NCBI RefSeq assembly: GCF_000430825.1
Contig: NZ_AUMT01000001.1
Coordinates: forward strand, 1 to 56,486
Reading direction: 5' to 3'
DNA from: Chryseobacterium daeguense DSM 19388
GTDB lineage: Bacteria > Bacteroidota > Bacteroidia > Flavobacteriales > Weeksellaceae
DNA: 56,486 nt
Shown: positions 42,870-52,168 of the stretch, one piece after another
Numbering within the stretch: position 1 is the stretch's first letter
How the letters are laid out: every line of letters begins with the position of its first letter
Notes under the pieces: model-generated
What the model was told of the DNA's origin: nothing
The model's input: the letters and a program-made list of their open reading frames with translations, nothing else
Database searches by the model: none
Made by a program: the position numbers and the translations under genes

Positions 42870-43145
42870 TTAATAATTTTTGAATCCGCGAATACCGTGT
42901 TTCATCAGTTTTTTATACAATTGATATTCTTTCATTCGGTATTCGTCATAACCTTCTTTTTCAAGAGCCATTTCGCCTTTCATTTTGCACCATTCCAGAT
43001 ACTCATTATAGTCTTCATCATCTTTCAATTTATTTTCATGATTTTCGATGTATTTGTTTTTCAATACTTCATGTTTTTTCGGCTGAAATACAACTTTCAG
43101 GATCAGGAAAATGCCAATAAAGATTAAAATGAATGGTATCAACAT
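42870..43145 (-). CDS. Small membrane protein, leftward cargo
   Basis: A 91-aa protein with an N-terminal transmembrane segment (MLIPFILIFIGIFLILKVVF) and a charged cytoplasmic tail (LKDDEDYNEYLEWCKMKGEM). It is 22 bp upstream of the lipoprotein gene, on the same strand. Function unknown; a pairing of membrane protein and lipoprotein would suit surface exclusion. Confidence 0.65.
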   Translation of the reverse strand: MLIPFILIFIGIFLILKVVFQPKKHEVLKNKYIENHENKLKDDEDYNEYLEWCKMKGEMALEKEGYDEYRMKEYQLYKKLMKHGIRGFKNY

Positions 43146-43286
43146 AGTCTCATACTTATAAAATCATAAGAAACTTGTGTAAATCCCTTATTTGAAGAGG
43201 GTTAACAACGATGTTTCACTTATGGTGTTCGGACAAAAATAGCCCTTTTTATTCAAAAATTTGTAATAGAGGAAGCTAAATTTTTC

Positions 43287-44495
43287 ATGAGACACGAAAT
43301 TAATATTTACGGTGACATTGTTCCATTCAAATGGCTGAATGATGGGAGCGAATACGATTTAAAGGATTTGCGTGATTCTCTGAACTCTTTAGACATTAAA
43401 GAAGGAGAAGAATTAACCGTAAACATTCACACTTTCGGAGGTGATACCACAACGGCATTCGCAATGTATAACCTTTTAAAGAGATTTAAAAAGGAAAATA
43501 ATATTTCCATTAGGACCCGTGTAGACGGTTATTGTGCATCATCCGGTGTTATCATCCTTTTGGCAGGTGATAAAGATAAAAGAGTTGGAAGCAAATATTT
43601 AAAACCATTTGTTCACAATGCATGGTCCTGGATGCTATCAGGTGACAAGAAAGAAGCTAAAAAAATATTTGAAGAGCTTGACATTGTTGACAACGAAATT
43701 GCAGAACTCTATTCAGAGGAAACAACCATTACAAAAGAACTTGGATTGCAGTTCATGAATGAAAGCCGTGATCTGACAGTTGAGGAATGTATCACCTACG
43801 GATTTTATACAGAGCTTGAAAATGTTCACATCGTTGAAAACTCTTTGATCTTCAATTCTATCATTTCCAGAAATCAACAAAATCGAAAAATAAATCAAAA
43901 CAATATGTCTGATAAAAACAAACAAAGCGCTTGGAATAAGCTGGTAAAAGATGCAGAAGCATTTTTCAAAGGCACGAGCACAAAAAACAAAATTGTCTTT
44001 ACTGCAGATAACTCTGAACTGGACTTTTATGAGTTGAACGATGATGATACTCCAAAAGCAAAAACCGGAGATACCCCAGGAGACAAAGCAAAATTTGACG
44101 GCAAGCCAGCCGGAGAAACCAACAACGGAGAATATGTAATGCCTTCCGGGGAAACTTACAAATTCGATGGTGAAGAACTGGTTGAAATTATCGCCAAAAC
44201 AGAAGACAAGGCTGATGATTTACAAGCGGAAAATCAAAAGCTGACAGAAGAAATTCAAAATCTGAAAACTAAAATCCAAAACCTTGAAAGTACAAACAAG
44301 GAAAAAGATAGCAAGATCACGACTTTGAACAATCAGTTGGCACAGTCGAAAACCCTGATTAAGAACTTCCAGAATTTAGGTAATGCATTTGACGAAGAAG
44401 AGGAAGAAGACAAACGTGAACCAAAACCAAAACCCGAGGATAAAGGAAAATCAAGAGTTTCCAACGCCTTAAGCAAATTCAAAAAAGAAAAATAA
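43287..44495 (+). CDS. ClpP-like prohead protease fused to scaffold
   Basis: A 402-aa protein. Residues 1-200 form a ClpP/crotonase-type head maturation protease: IHTFGGDTTTAFAMYNLL, nucleophile Ser85 in GYCASSGVIILLAG, His110 in PFVHNAWSW and Asp162 in ESRDLTVEEC. Residues ~207-402 are acidic with a coiled coil (KLTEEIQNLKTKIQNLEST) and a Lys/Pro-rich basic end, as in scaffolds. An internal ATG at 43905 (MSDKNKQSAWNKLVK) could start a separate 196-aa scaffold, as in lambda C/Nu3. The capsid gene follows after 3 bp. Confidence 0.8.
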   Translation: MRHEINIYGDIVPFKWLNDGSEYDLKDLRDSLNSLDIKEGEELTVNIHTFGGDTTTAFAMYNLLKRFKKENNISIRTRVDGYCASSGVIILLAGDKDKRVGSKYLKPFVHNAWSWMLSGDKKEAKKIFEELDIVDNEIAELYSEETTITKELGLQFMNESRDLTVEECITYGFYTELENVHIVENSLIFNSIISRNQQNRKINQNNMSDKNKQSAWNKLVKDAEAFFKGTSTKNKIVFTADNSELDFYELNDDDTPKAKTGDTPGDKAKFDGKPAGETNNGEYVMPSGETYKFDGEELVEIIAKTEDKADDLQAENQKLTEEIQNLKTKIQNLESTNKEKDSKITTLNNQLAQSKTLIKNFQNLGNAFDEEEEEDKREPKPKPEDKGKSRVSNALSKFKKEK

Positions 44496-44498
44496 GAT

Positions 44499-45599
44499 AT
44501 GCCAATTACAACAAATTATAGTGAAGCAGTTGTTGATTTAGTAGAATCATTCGACAATGCTGATATGTTAGAATTCAGTAAGGCAATTGTAAATGAAATT
44601 ACTGTTGATAACGAGATTGAAAAAGAAAAAGAGGTAATCTATGGTGTGAAAAACGGGGACGTTGTTCCGATCATTGAAAAAAATGATGATTACACCATGT
44701 TCCCAACGGCTGATGAAGCTGCCTGTGGAACAAACGAATGTGATTTGAATGTCAATTTTTCAGCTGAAATATGGGATTTAGCATTAATCAAATGTAAAGT
44801 TCCAATCTGTCTGAATGCATTTGACAAACATTTTTTAAGATTCTTCAATACTTACAGAAAGTTTGATGACAACCCGGATATGGATCAACTGATTCTTCAA
44901 TATTTGGGTGAACAGTTCAAGCAGGGATTGGAAAACGCAAAATGGAGACGTGCATACTTCTCTGATAAAGCTTCTACATCTACATTATTAGACAAAGCAA
45001 ATGGATTCTTTGTTAAAGCAGATGCAGGAACTGTTGTCGGTGAAACTAAAGTTGAGATTGCGAAAAATGCAGGAGCAAATCCAGCAGCTCAAAGAATGAC
45101 AGGTGAAGAAGTTTACAACTTATTGGGTGAAATGTATGATCTGGCAAATATGCACACATGGTTTGATCCTTCAAAATATATGTTTGAAGTTACCTGGCAG
45201 ATGGCAAATGCTTATGCAAGCTGGTTGAACAAATTAGGACATAATGCACCTGCAAACTGTCAGTGTATTTCTGCAGAAGGTGTTGTAAAAGCAAATGTTT
45301 ACACAATGGAAAACCTTTATTACAATGGTGTTCCTGTAAAACCAAGAATTGCATTTGACAGAGTTATTGAACAGGTTTCAGAATTAAACGGAAACAATGT
45401 TCCGAATGCTCCTAGAGTAGATCCAAACAGGGCAATCCTGGCTAAAAACGAAAATATGCTTGTTGGCTCAACTGATGAAACTCAATTGACTTTCTTCAAA
45501 ATGTGGCATAATGAGGATGATGAAAAGATTTATTTGAGAGGTGGTTCATATATCGGGGCTTCATTCCCTAAAGTGAAAGAAATCATTTACGCTAACTAA
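44499..45599 (+). CDS. Major capsid protein
   Basis: A 366-aa protein placed directly after the protease/scaffold gene. Helical N-terminus, then DPSKYMFEVTWQMANAYASW, RVIEQVSELNGNN and a C-terminal LRGGSYIGASFPKVKEIIYA that fit HK97-fold capsids of Bacteroidetes phages. It is the best capsid candidate in the window by position and size; the fold is inferred. Confidence 0.75.
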   Translation: MPITTNYSEAVVDLVESFDNADMLEFSKAIVNEITVDNEIEKEKEVIYGVKNGDVVPIIEKNDDYTMFPTADEAACGTNECDLNVNFSAEIWDLALIKCKVPICLNAFDKHFLRFFNTYRKFDDNPDMDQLILQYLGEQFKQGLENAKWRRAYFSDKASTSTLLDKANGFFVKADAGTVVGETKVEIAKNAGANPAAQRMTGEEVYNLLGEMYDLANMHTWFDPSKYMFEVTWQMANAYASWLNKLGHNAPANCQCISAEGVVKANVYTMENLYYNGVPVKPRIAFDRVIEQVSELNGNNVPNAPRVDPNRAILAKNENMLVGSTDETQLTFFKMWHNEDDEKIYLRGGSYIGASFPKVKEIIYAN

Positions 45600-45612
45600 A
45601 AATTGTTTAAAA

Positions 45613-46203
45613 ATGGCTAATAATTCAATATGTACTGAATTGACAGGCGCAATTGATAAAAGTTGCGTAAGAAATTTCCCCAAAAAATATTATCAGGAAG
45701 CTGTTATTATCAACCTCAACGATATTGACAAAGCAAATTCACAAATCGGAAATATTGCCGGATCAACTTGTGATTATACTGTTCAGATGATTTTGAAATC
45801 TCTTAAAAAAGGGGTTCAGGTCAAATTGCCGGAAACAGGAAATGCAATCAAAGGATTTACTGGAAAATCTAAAACAGATAACGGATTTGTTCAGTATTTG
45901 CACCAGGTTCAAATTCTAATGATTGGGGCTGATGTAGAAACAAAATGTCAAATCGACAAACTGGATCACGGACGTTATGTTGTAGCACTACAATTGACAG
46001 ATGGAACAGTTGAAATTTATGGTTGGGAAAACGGACTTTCTACCGGAGATTATACCTATGACATTGCCGAAGGTGGTGGAGGTAGCTTGATTGTTCTTCA
46101 ATCAGATGAAAACGCACAAGAATCAATGTTACCATTGGTTTATAAACCGCAAACAGGTGGTGATGCCAATGCAGACTTTAACGAACAATTTGAAGCTGCA
46201 TAA
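45613..46203 (+). CDS. Structural protein, possible tail tube or head decoration
   Basis: A 196-aa beta-rich protein (QVQILMIGADVETKCQIDKL, RYVVALQLTDGTVEIYGWEN, YTYDIAEGGGGSLIVLQSDE) following the capsid gene. These patterns fit a tail-tube-like or decoration protein. No other major tail protein is obvious in the window, so tube protein is an attractive but unproven guess. Confidence 0.5.
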   Translation: MANNSICTELTGAIDKSCVRNFPKKYYQEAVIINLNDIDKANSQIGNIAGSTCDYTVQMILKSLKKGVQVKLPETGNAIKGFTGKSKTDNGFVQYLHQVQILMIGADVETKCQIDKLDHGRYVVALQLTDGTVEIYGWENGLSTGDYTYDIAEGGGGSLIVLQSDENAQESMLPLVYKPQTGGDANADFNEQFEAA

Positions 46204-47000
46204 TGACGGCAAAAGAAATCATAAATATCGGTCCTGGTGGAGTTAGAAATAATTCCACCTATATGACCGAATACGAAAGATTATTTAAAGAACAATTTGG
46301 TTACAAACCAGAATGCCCTACCTGCGGAAGTGTGAGAGATTGGAACATTTTCAAAGCATTTACTGATGGTGAAGCATTCACAAAACCACAAATCATTATG
46401 TCAAATAAAACATTCGAGCTAATCAATAATTCAATAATCTATTCATACGATTATGAAGATAAAAAGCTAAACAGACTTAACCGAAAGAGAGTTTACGGAA
46501 ACTTGATGACGGAACAATTCGCTGAAGAATATTTAACGATCGGAACAGAAGAACAAATTCTGGTAAGAAAAAAACAATTCCGTGTGCTTCCGGCAAAATT
46601 CAGAGTAGATACTCAAAATGATCCTGAAAAACTTGCAGAACTTAAATCTTTAGCTATTGATAAAGGTTATCCAGAAGAAGAATTCAAGGATATTTCTGAT
46701 GAAGCTGATATGACTGCATATCTTGATGGAAAAGCATTGGAAGATGCAGAACTGAAAGCCAAAGAAGATGAGACGAAAAAACTTCAACAGGAAGCAGAAG
46801 AAAGAATGAGAAAGGAGCGTGAAGAAAAAGAAGCTGAACAACAACGTCTTGAAGCATTAGAAGCTGAACGTGCCCAGAAAGATGAAGCAGAAAAAGCAGC
46901 AAAAGAGGAAGAAGAACGCATTGCAAAGGAAAAATCTGATGCTGAAGCAAACGCCAAAGCAGAAACAGCTGCTAAATCGAAAGATGGAAAAGTAAAATAA
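46203..47000 (+). CDS. Late protein with zinc-finger-like N-terminus and coiled-coil tail
   Basis: A 265-aa protein overlapping the previous stop. Near residue 38 it has ECPTCGSVRDWN, a single CxxC. A globular region follows to ~170, then a Lys/Glu/Ala coiled coil (residues ~185-265). It lies between the capsid-side genes and the portal, so it probably belongs to the virion or prohead. No family recognised. Antisense frames under the coiled coil are artefacts. Confidence 0.55.
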   Translation: MTAKEIINIGPGGVRNNSTYMTEYERLFKEQFGYKPECPTCGSVRDWNIFKAFTDGEAFTKPQIIMSNKTFELINNSIIYSYDYEDKKLNRLNRKRVYGNLMTEQFAEEYLTIGTEEQILVRKKQFRVLPAKFRVDTQNDPEKLAELKSLAIDKGYPEEEFKDISDEADMTAYLDGKALEDAELKAKEDETKKLQQEAEERMRKEREEKEAEQQRLEALEAERAQKDEAEKAAKEEEERIAKEKSDAEANAKAETAAKSKDGKVK

Positions 47001-47018
47001 TTAAAAACATTGTCATAG

Positions 47019-48431
47019 ATGTCTGTATCTGACAAAATAAAGAAAACAAAATCCCTGCGTGCTACGAATATCGAATTGCAAAGCAGGGATATTTCTGTTA
47101 CCAAAGATGATAAAAAGATCTATTTAAGGGATTTCGATAATGATTATCCTTTAAGAATTGAAAACATTATCAATAATTCGCCTACCGGAAAAAGATCATC
47201 AAATATGATGGCAAAATTTATTTTTGGTAAAGGGGTTGCAGAAAATAAAGACCTTATTGTTAACAGGAAAGGGCAAACACTCAATAATGTTGCCAGAATT
47301 GCGGCTAGCTGCATTTCTAAACAATACGGAGCATTTTTTTATACGTCATGGACTGTTGATCTTGATGCAGATCTAAATGAACTTAAACCTATTTTAAAAC
47401 CTACTGATTTAAAAGTTTTGGATTATGTGCCAATGGCAAAATCCAAATCTGATGATGACGGATTTCCAGGGAAATTTTATCAATTAAAGCAGGATTCAAA
47501 AGGGAAATTTCAACGTGTTGATGAAAAAACAAAATGGTTTTATCCTTATAACAATGATCCGAAAGTAATCATTCAACAGATGAAAAAAGATTGTGAGTTG
47601 AAGGGAATTAAAGAACCAACAACACAAGATCTTTTGACAAATTACCGAGGACAGGTTTTTTATCTCAACCTTACTCCTGAATATCACTATGCCTTACCTC
47701 CGTGGGATGTTGCTTATGATGACATGGATACTGAATACCGTATTTCAAGATACAACAATACCCAGGCACGAAAAGGATGGTTAGGAAAAACAGTTGTGAA
47801 AATGTTTGGAGGTGATGAAGAAGAAGACCAAGAGAATGATGCAGTTTTAAAAGAAAATTTAGGTTCAGAAAATTCTGCAGATGTTTTAACGATCAGAGTA
47901 CCCGCAGGTGTTTCTGATGACATTAACAAAGTTTTTGCTGTCGATCAGTTGAAAGCACAATTTGATGACAAACTATTTGAAAGCACGAAGAAGACATTGA
48001 AACAAAATATTTCAGGAAACTTTAATAACATTCCTGAATCAATGGTTTATGCAAGTGAAACGGCTCTATTCGCTCCAAATTCAGATACTTTCACAGAAAT
48101 GAAAAAATTCTATTGGGAACAGAATGAAGACGAAAGAACAGAACTTGAAAGCGTATTATCAATGCTGTCTGGATTAACTGTTTCATTTATTCCTGTTGTT
48201 GATGAAGAAAATATTGATGAAGACGAAAAGTTAAGAAAACAATCACAAGCTGCATTAAAAGGTAGTGTTGGAGGGGTAACCGCTTTATTGGAAATTCAAA
48301 AATCTGTTGCTGCAAAAACAACTGATATTAATTCTGCAATTGAAATCATTAAAGAGATTTTCGGAATACCAGAAGAAACCGCACGCAAGATGCTTGGAAC
48401 ACCTGAAAAAACAGAAGGAAATGAATTGTAG
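47019..48431 (+). CDS. Portal protein
   Basis: A 470-aa protein with the pattern of phage portals: an N-terminal arm, SPTGKRSSNMMAKFIFGKGV, ARIAASCISKQYGAFFYTSW, KVLDYVPMAKSK, a central stem-like region and a helical C-terminal part (LRKQSQAALKGSVGGVTALL) typical of the crown. It makes the channel through which the terminase pumps DNA. It is far from the terminase genes, which is unusual. It overlaps the next start by 11 bp. Confidence 0.65.
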   Translation: MSVSDKIKKTKSLRATNIELQSRDISVTKDDKKIYLRDFDNDYPLRIENIINNSPTGKRSSNMMAKFIFGKGVAENKDLIVNRKGQTLNNVARIAASCISKQYGAFFYTSWTVDLDADLNELKPILKPTDLKVLDYVPMAKSKSDDDGFPGKFYQLKQDSKGKFQRVDEKTKWFYPYNNDPKVIIQQMKKDCELKGIKEPTTQDLLTNYRGQVFYLNLTPEYHYALPPWDVAYDDMDTEYRISRYNNTQARKGWLGKTVVKMFGGDEEEDQENDAVLKENLGSENSADVLTIRVPAGVSDDINKVFAVDQLKAQFDDKLFESTKKTLKQNISGNFNNIPESMVYASETALFAPNSDTFTEMKKFYWEQNEDERTELESVLSMLSGLTVSFIPVVDEENIDEDEKLRKQSQAALKGSVGGVTALLEIQKSVAAKTTDINSAIEIIKEIFGIPEETARKMLGTPEKTEGNEL

Positions 48432-49017
48432 TAACCAAACAAATTATTTAACAACTCCCGATTTTGATTGTATCGGTCAGGTAGCTCAACACTGCAGTTT
48501 ACCCAAACTATGTGTTGCCATTGAAGAAGCAAAAACATTTGATCTCATACCTCTATTTTGTTTTGATTTTGTGCATGATGTTTTGGAAAATTGGAACCTG
48601 ATTGAAACTGATCCCAACTACCAGAAGTATCAGCAAATTATTTGCGGAGGAACATATACCGATTGCGGAGGAAGATTGAAACAGAATCTTGGATTAAAGA
48701 GAGTTTGGATTTATTATTCGTATGCCAGGTATTTGTTAGTGAATCAATTCAACGATACAGCAAACGGTACAGTCAGGAAACAAAATGACTTCTCTTCTTT
48801 CACAGACATGAAAGATATTCGGGCATTATCAGATAAGTATCGGAATATGGGAAAAGAAGCATTTGAAAGCCTTCATGGCTTTTTGTGCGCAAACAAAAAT
48901 TCTTATCCAAAGTTTGATGATTGTAATTGTAAACTTAATTGCGGATGTACCGGATCATGTTCATGTGGGAAAACAAAAAAATTATCCGGGATTAAATTTT
49001 CAACAGTTAGAAAATGA
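48421..49017 (+). CDS. Head-tail connector-like protein (DUF6712-like)
   Basis: A 198-aa protein from ATG 48421, overlapping the portal stop. The helical core RVWIYYSYARYLLVNQFNDT, KQNDFSSFTDMKDIRALSDK and GKEAFESLHGFL resembles neck proteins that follow the portal in Bacteroidetes phages. The C-terminus has a compact cysteine cluster (CNCKLNCGCTGSCSCGK) that could bind metal. The longer open frame from 48307 is an extension into the portal gene. Confidence 0.6.
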   Translation: MNCSNQTNYLTTPDFDCIGQVAQHCSLPKLCVAIEEAKTFDLIPLFCFDFVHDVLENWNLIETDPNYQKYQQIICGGTYTDCGGRLKQNLGLKRVWIYYSYARYLLVNQFNDTANGTVRKQNDFSSFTDMKDIRALSDKYRNMGKEAFESLHGFLCANKNSYPKFDDCNCKLNCGCTGSCSCGKTKKLSGIKFSTVRK

Positions 49018-49310
49018 CAAACTTCAAAATAATAACAAATACACGGTTTACCGCCAACATTGATTTTTACAAGCGGACATATTATGTACTGAAAAAAAGT
49101 AATGGAAAGATTAAAATTTCAAGTGTGTTAAACGGTTCAGTACTATTTGACAATTTAGATCCAAATGAAGTTTTGATTGATGGTAATCCAATGATGAACA
49201 TACAGGAATTGCAAGATGTTGTTTACAACCAAAGTTGCTATTGTGATCCTGAAAATGATGATGACAATTACAAAATATTTGATAAAACATTTGATAAAAC
49301 CTTTGAGTAA
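49014..49310 (+). CDS. Small late hypothetical protein
   Basis: A 98-aa protein, beta-rich at the start (FKIITNTRFTANIDFYKRTY, KIKISSVLNGSVLFDN) with an acidic tail containing the direct repeat DKTFDKTFE. Overlaps its neighbours by 4 and 1 bp. Unknown; probably a virion component. Confidence 0.55.
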   Translation: MTNFKIITNTRFTANIDFYKRTYYVLKKSNGKIKISSVLNGSVLFDNLDPNEVLIDGNPMMNIQELQDVVYNQSCYCDPENDDDNYKIFDKTFDKTFE

Positions 49311-50851
49311 TGAGCGAACAAACAATTGCGGAAAAGTCTCTTGAAATCCGTCAGGAAACACAAGAATTTGCAAACACAAGAGGAAGGGTTGCAAACGTTT
49401 TAGATGACATCAACGCAACAAAAGCCAATAAATCTGATGTGGCTCAAAGTCTTATTGACCAAAATCAGAATCTACAAAATCATATCAACGATCATAGTAA
49501 TCCACACCAAGTTACCAAAAGTCAAATTGGATTAGGTAACGTTGACAATACATCTGATCTTGACAAACCTATATCTACAGCCGTACAGCAAACTATTAAT
49601 GCAATAGTTAATAATTTTAATGGTGGTTTAGCTGGCAAAGTAGATAAAACAACAACAACCATTACAGCCCCGGATGCAACGTTTAAATATGCTTACATCT
49701 TTGATGATAATAATAATGTCAGAAGGATGCTTGCGGGTGATCTGGGAAAAAATGTTGCTAATTCTGCTTTAACTTCTGTTCCAGGTGCAGGACTGACATT
49801 GGGAGCAAATTGGACTTTAAATACCGCAGGTTTTTACTACTCCATTACAGGGTTAAGTGATAAATCATCTGATAATACATTCAGCAGAATGATGGTTCAA
49901 AATGCTGCCGGGCAAATATCTTATAGTAATGGGAAAAATATAATTTTAAATTTTCCTTCATTATTAAATGATAGTGAAAAAACATCCTGGCGAAATGGAA
50001 TGCGATTGTCTACAGAGATTTATTCAATAGGACAACCAAGGATTGACAGTGTTATTCTACCATTTATTGATAATTCTTACACATTTACTCAATATATCAC
50101 TTTGATTGGTTTGAATTTATTCGTTGATAATCAAACACCGAACGCTCAACTTGTCATGAAGCGTGTGAAGGATGTAAATGGTAGTGTATTGCCTACACCA
50201 GAAGTGTATAATATCACCAACTTTAATGTTTTACAGACAAACCCAAATATGTTAAATTTTGGCTTGAATTGGAGTACTTACCCACAAGGATATTATCAAT
50301 TTTTCTGTACTCACAATCTTCTTACAAACTTGTCAAGTCCTGAACTTTTAGTAAAACAAGGTATTTCATTTACATCATTAAACCCAGTTTGGCAAGATTT
50401 GACAGGTGCAGCAAGTGTTGATGGAAATAACAATATTGTATTAGGGGGCGCAGGATCAGCAAGAACAAATATTTTGATTGATACATCACAAATGGTGAAC
50501 GGTTTTGTTGTGAAATGTTCTGTCAATACCTCTGTTACTAACAACGGTGCAAACTTTCCTGGAGGTACAAGATTTACAATGAAAGGAGACGACGGACTTG
50601 AATACGGTGTAACACTTACATATAATATTGACTTTTACCCTAATTCAGTTGGAGGATTTACAACAAATGTAGATGTTATATATATAAGCTATTACAATGG
50701 TTTTATCACATTAACTGCAGAAGTAAATGGAAAAACCAAAGTATTTGCAGTTACCTCAATTCCAACAACACCAAGGTATTTTTATGCATACAGAGCAGGT
50801 GGAGGGGTTGGATCATTTTCAGCAAGACCCACTCAATTATTATTACTCTAA
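49310..50851 (+). CDS. Tail fibre protein
   Basis: A 513-aa protein with the common tail-fibre repeat HSNPHQVTKSQIGLGNVDNT followed by SDLDKPISTAVQQ near residues 60-100. Before it is a short coiled coil. The C-terminal 400 residues are beta-rich and Gly/Asn-rich, ending in a possible receptor-binding domain (VDGNNNIVLGGAGSARTNIL). It probably determines host adsorption. Confidence 0.8.
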   Translation: MSEQTIAEKSLEIRQETQEFANTRGRVANVLDDINATKANKSDVAQSLIDQNQNLQNHINDHSNPHQVTKSQIGLGNVDNTSDLDKPISTAVQQTINAIVNNFNGGLAGKVDKTTTTITAPDATFKYAYIFDDNNNVRRMLAGDLGKNVANSALTSVPGAGLTLGANWTLNTAGFYYSITGLSDKSSDNTFSRMMVQNAAGQISYSNGKNIILNFPSLLNDSEKTSWRNGMRLSTEIYSIGQPRIDSVILPFIDNSYTFTQYITLIGLNLFVDNQTPNAQLVMKRVKDVNGSVLPTPEVYNITNFNVLQTNPNMLNFGLNWSTYPQGYYQFFCTHNLLTNLSSPELLVKQGISFTSLNPVWQDLTGAASVDGNNNIVLGGAGSARTNILIDTSQMVNGFVVKCSVNTSVTNNGANFPGGTRFTMKGDDGLEYGVTLTYNIDFYPNSVGGFTTNVDVIYISYYNGFITLTAEVNGKTKVFAVTSIPTTPRYFYAYRAGGGVGSFSARPTQLLLL

Positions 50852-50863
50852 ATATTTATTATA

Positions 50864-51334
50864 ATGAATGAACATTTAAACATCCCAATAGAAATACAAA
50901 GCATAATCAATGAAATAGTAAATGTTGATTTGAATTTTGTTGAATTACCACTCCAAGAACACCCAAAATTGCCACAATTTAACAGGTCAATCAGGGTACT
51001 GAATATTGAAGCTAAATCAGAACAACAATTTCTGGTATTTGTTTATGAACAGGTTTTAAGAGATAAAGAAACAGGTAAAGAAATAAACATTAATCTTCCT
51101 GCTCCTGAATGGATTATTTACAAGGAAACATGGTCTTATTTGAGAGGAACAAATAATTTGCCAATTGAACTTTCATTGAAGGATGACAAATCAAAAAAAG
51201 ACCTGGTAAAAGTTCCGAGTTATAAATATATGATTTGGCTGATGAAAAACAACAAAGCGGGTTTTTTACAATTGATAGAAAGTTATCTTGATAGTTTCAT
51301 CAAAGCAAAACAAACCGAATTAGATCAAATTTAA
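50864..51334 (+). CDS. Hypothetical protein after the tail fibre
   Basis: A 156-aa protein (NEIVNVDLNFVELPLQEHPK, EWIIYKETWSYLRGTNNLPI) of mixed composition. It could be a fibre assembly factor by position, but shows no recognised motif. Confidence 0.55.
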   Translation: MNEHLNIPIEIQSIINEIVNVDLNFVELPLQEHPKLPQFNRSIRVLNIEAKSEQQFLVFVYEQVLRDKETGKEININLPAPEWIIYKETWSYLRGTNNLPIELSLKDDKSKKDLVKVPSYKYMIWLMKNNKAGFLQLIESYLDSFIKAKQTELDQI

Positions 51335-51335
51335 A

Positions 51336-51740
51336 ATGAAAGATTTTTTTCTTTATGTGGCTGCCGTTATCATTCTGGTATATGTCAATTTCTATAACAG
51401 AAAATTGGTAAAAATAAAAGGCAGTATTCAGGGATATGACAGAAGTCAGGCATTGGCACTGGATGTTTTCGCCGGGCGAAATTACCGATCATTATGGAAT
51501 GAAACCCTAATCGAAAAAAACGGATATAAATTCGGTATTGATGGTGAAACAATGAGTTCTGTTTTAGGTAAAAATGAAATTGACGGAACATTAACGTCAA
51601 AACCTCATCCAGATTTTCCTAAATGGTTTTATGGTAGAAACCTTTCAAAGATTTTAGACAAGGTTTTTAAAGAAAACAAACATTGCATTAATGCGATAGA
51701 TTTAACAAAGGGAGATTGGAAGTTTCCTTTCAAATCTTAA
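51336..51740 (+). CDS. Membrane-anchored hypothetical protein
   Basis: A 134-aa protein with an N-terminal transmembrane segment (FFLYVAAVIILVYVNFY) and a globular tail (FAGRNYRSLWNETLIEKNGY, DFPKWFYGRNLSKIL). It is one base after the preceding gene, at the start of the lysis region. Function unknown. Confidence 0.55.
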   Translation: MKDFFLYVAAVIILVYVNFYNRKLVKIKGSIQGYDRSQALALDVFAGRNYRSLWNETLIEKNGYKFGIDGETMSSVLGKNEIDGTLTSKPHPDFPKWFYGRNLSKILDKVFKENKHCINAIDLTKGDWKFPFKS

Positions 51741-51766
51741 AAGTATGAATTGAAAAAAATTGAGAT

Positions 51767-52168
51767 ATGGAAACAGCTAAAGGGCTTTTTGATTGGTTAT
51801 ACGGATTTGTTAGAAAGCCCTTTTCAGGTTGGGTTGCTTTGATTGGAGTAATAGTTTATTTCTTCTTTTGGTTGCTCCCAGAAAGATATGACAAAGGTTT
51901 TAATGATGCAATAAAAATTGACAGTTTAACCATAACGAACCTCAATAAGCAGTTGGAAGAATTAAAACTTGAAAAGAAAAATCTTCAAACAAAAATTGAT
52001 TCAACAGATTGTGCGGATCAGATGCAAAAAGCGATTGAGCTGGTAAATCATTTTAAAAGTGAAATCGCAAAGAGTAACCAAAAGAAAATAAAAGCACTTG
52101 AAAAACAGAATGATTTTAATAAGGAACTTGAAAAATATGCTAACAACTTAGAAAAGAATGCACAATGA
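51767..52168 (+). CDS. Membrane coiled-coil protein of the lysis cassette
   Basis: A 133-aa protein with one membrane segment (residues ~20-38, GWVALIGVIVYFFFWLL) followed by a long periplasmic-type coiled coil (LNKQLEELKLEKKNLQTKID). This is inner-membrane spanin topology. It overlaps the next gene by 4 bp. Holin or i-spanin are the likely roles. Confidence 0.55.
   Translation: METAKGLFDWLYGFVRKPFSGWVALIGVIVYFFFWLLPERYDKGFNDAIKIDSLTITNLNKQLEELKLEKKNLQTKIDSTDCADQMQKAIELVNHFKSEIAKSNQKKIKALEKQNDFNKELEKYANNLEKNAQ

Noticed and set aside
49014..49310. Programmed frameshift among late genes
   Set aside because: Overlaps in this region are ordinary ATGA or short overlaps, and no slippery heptamer with a downstream structure was seen.
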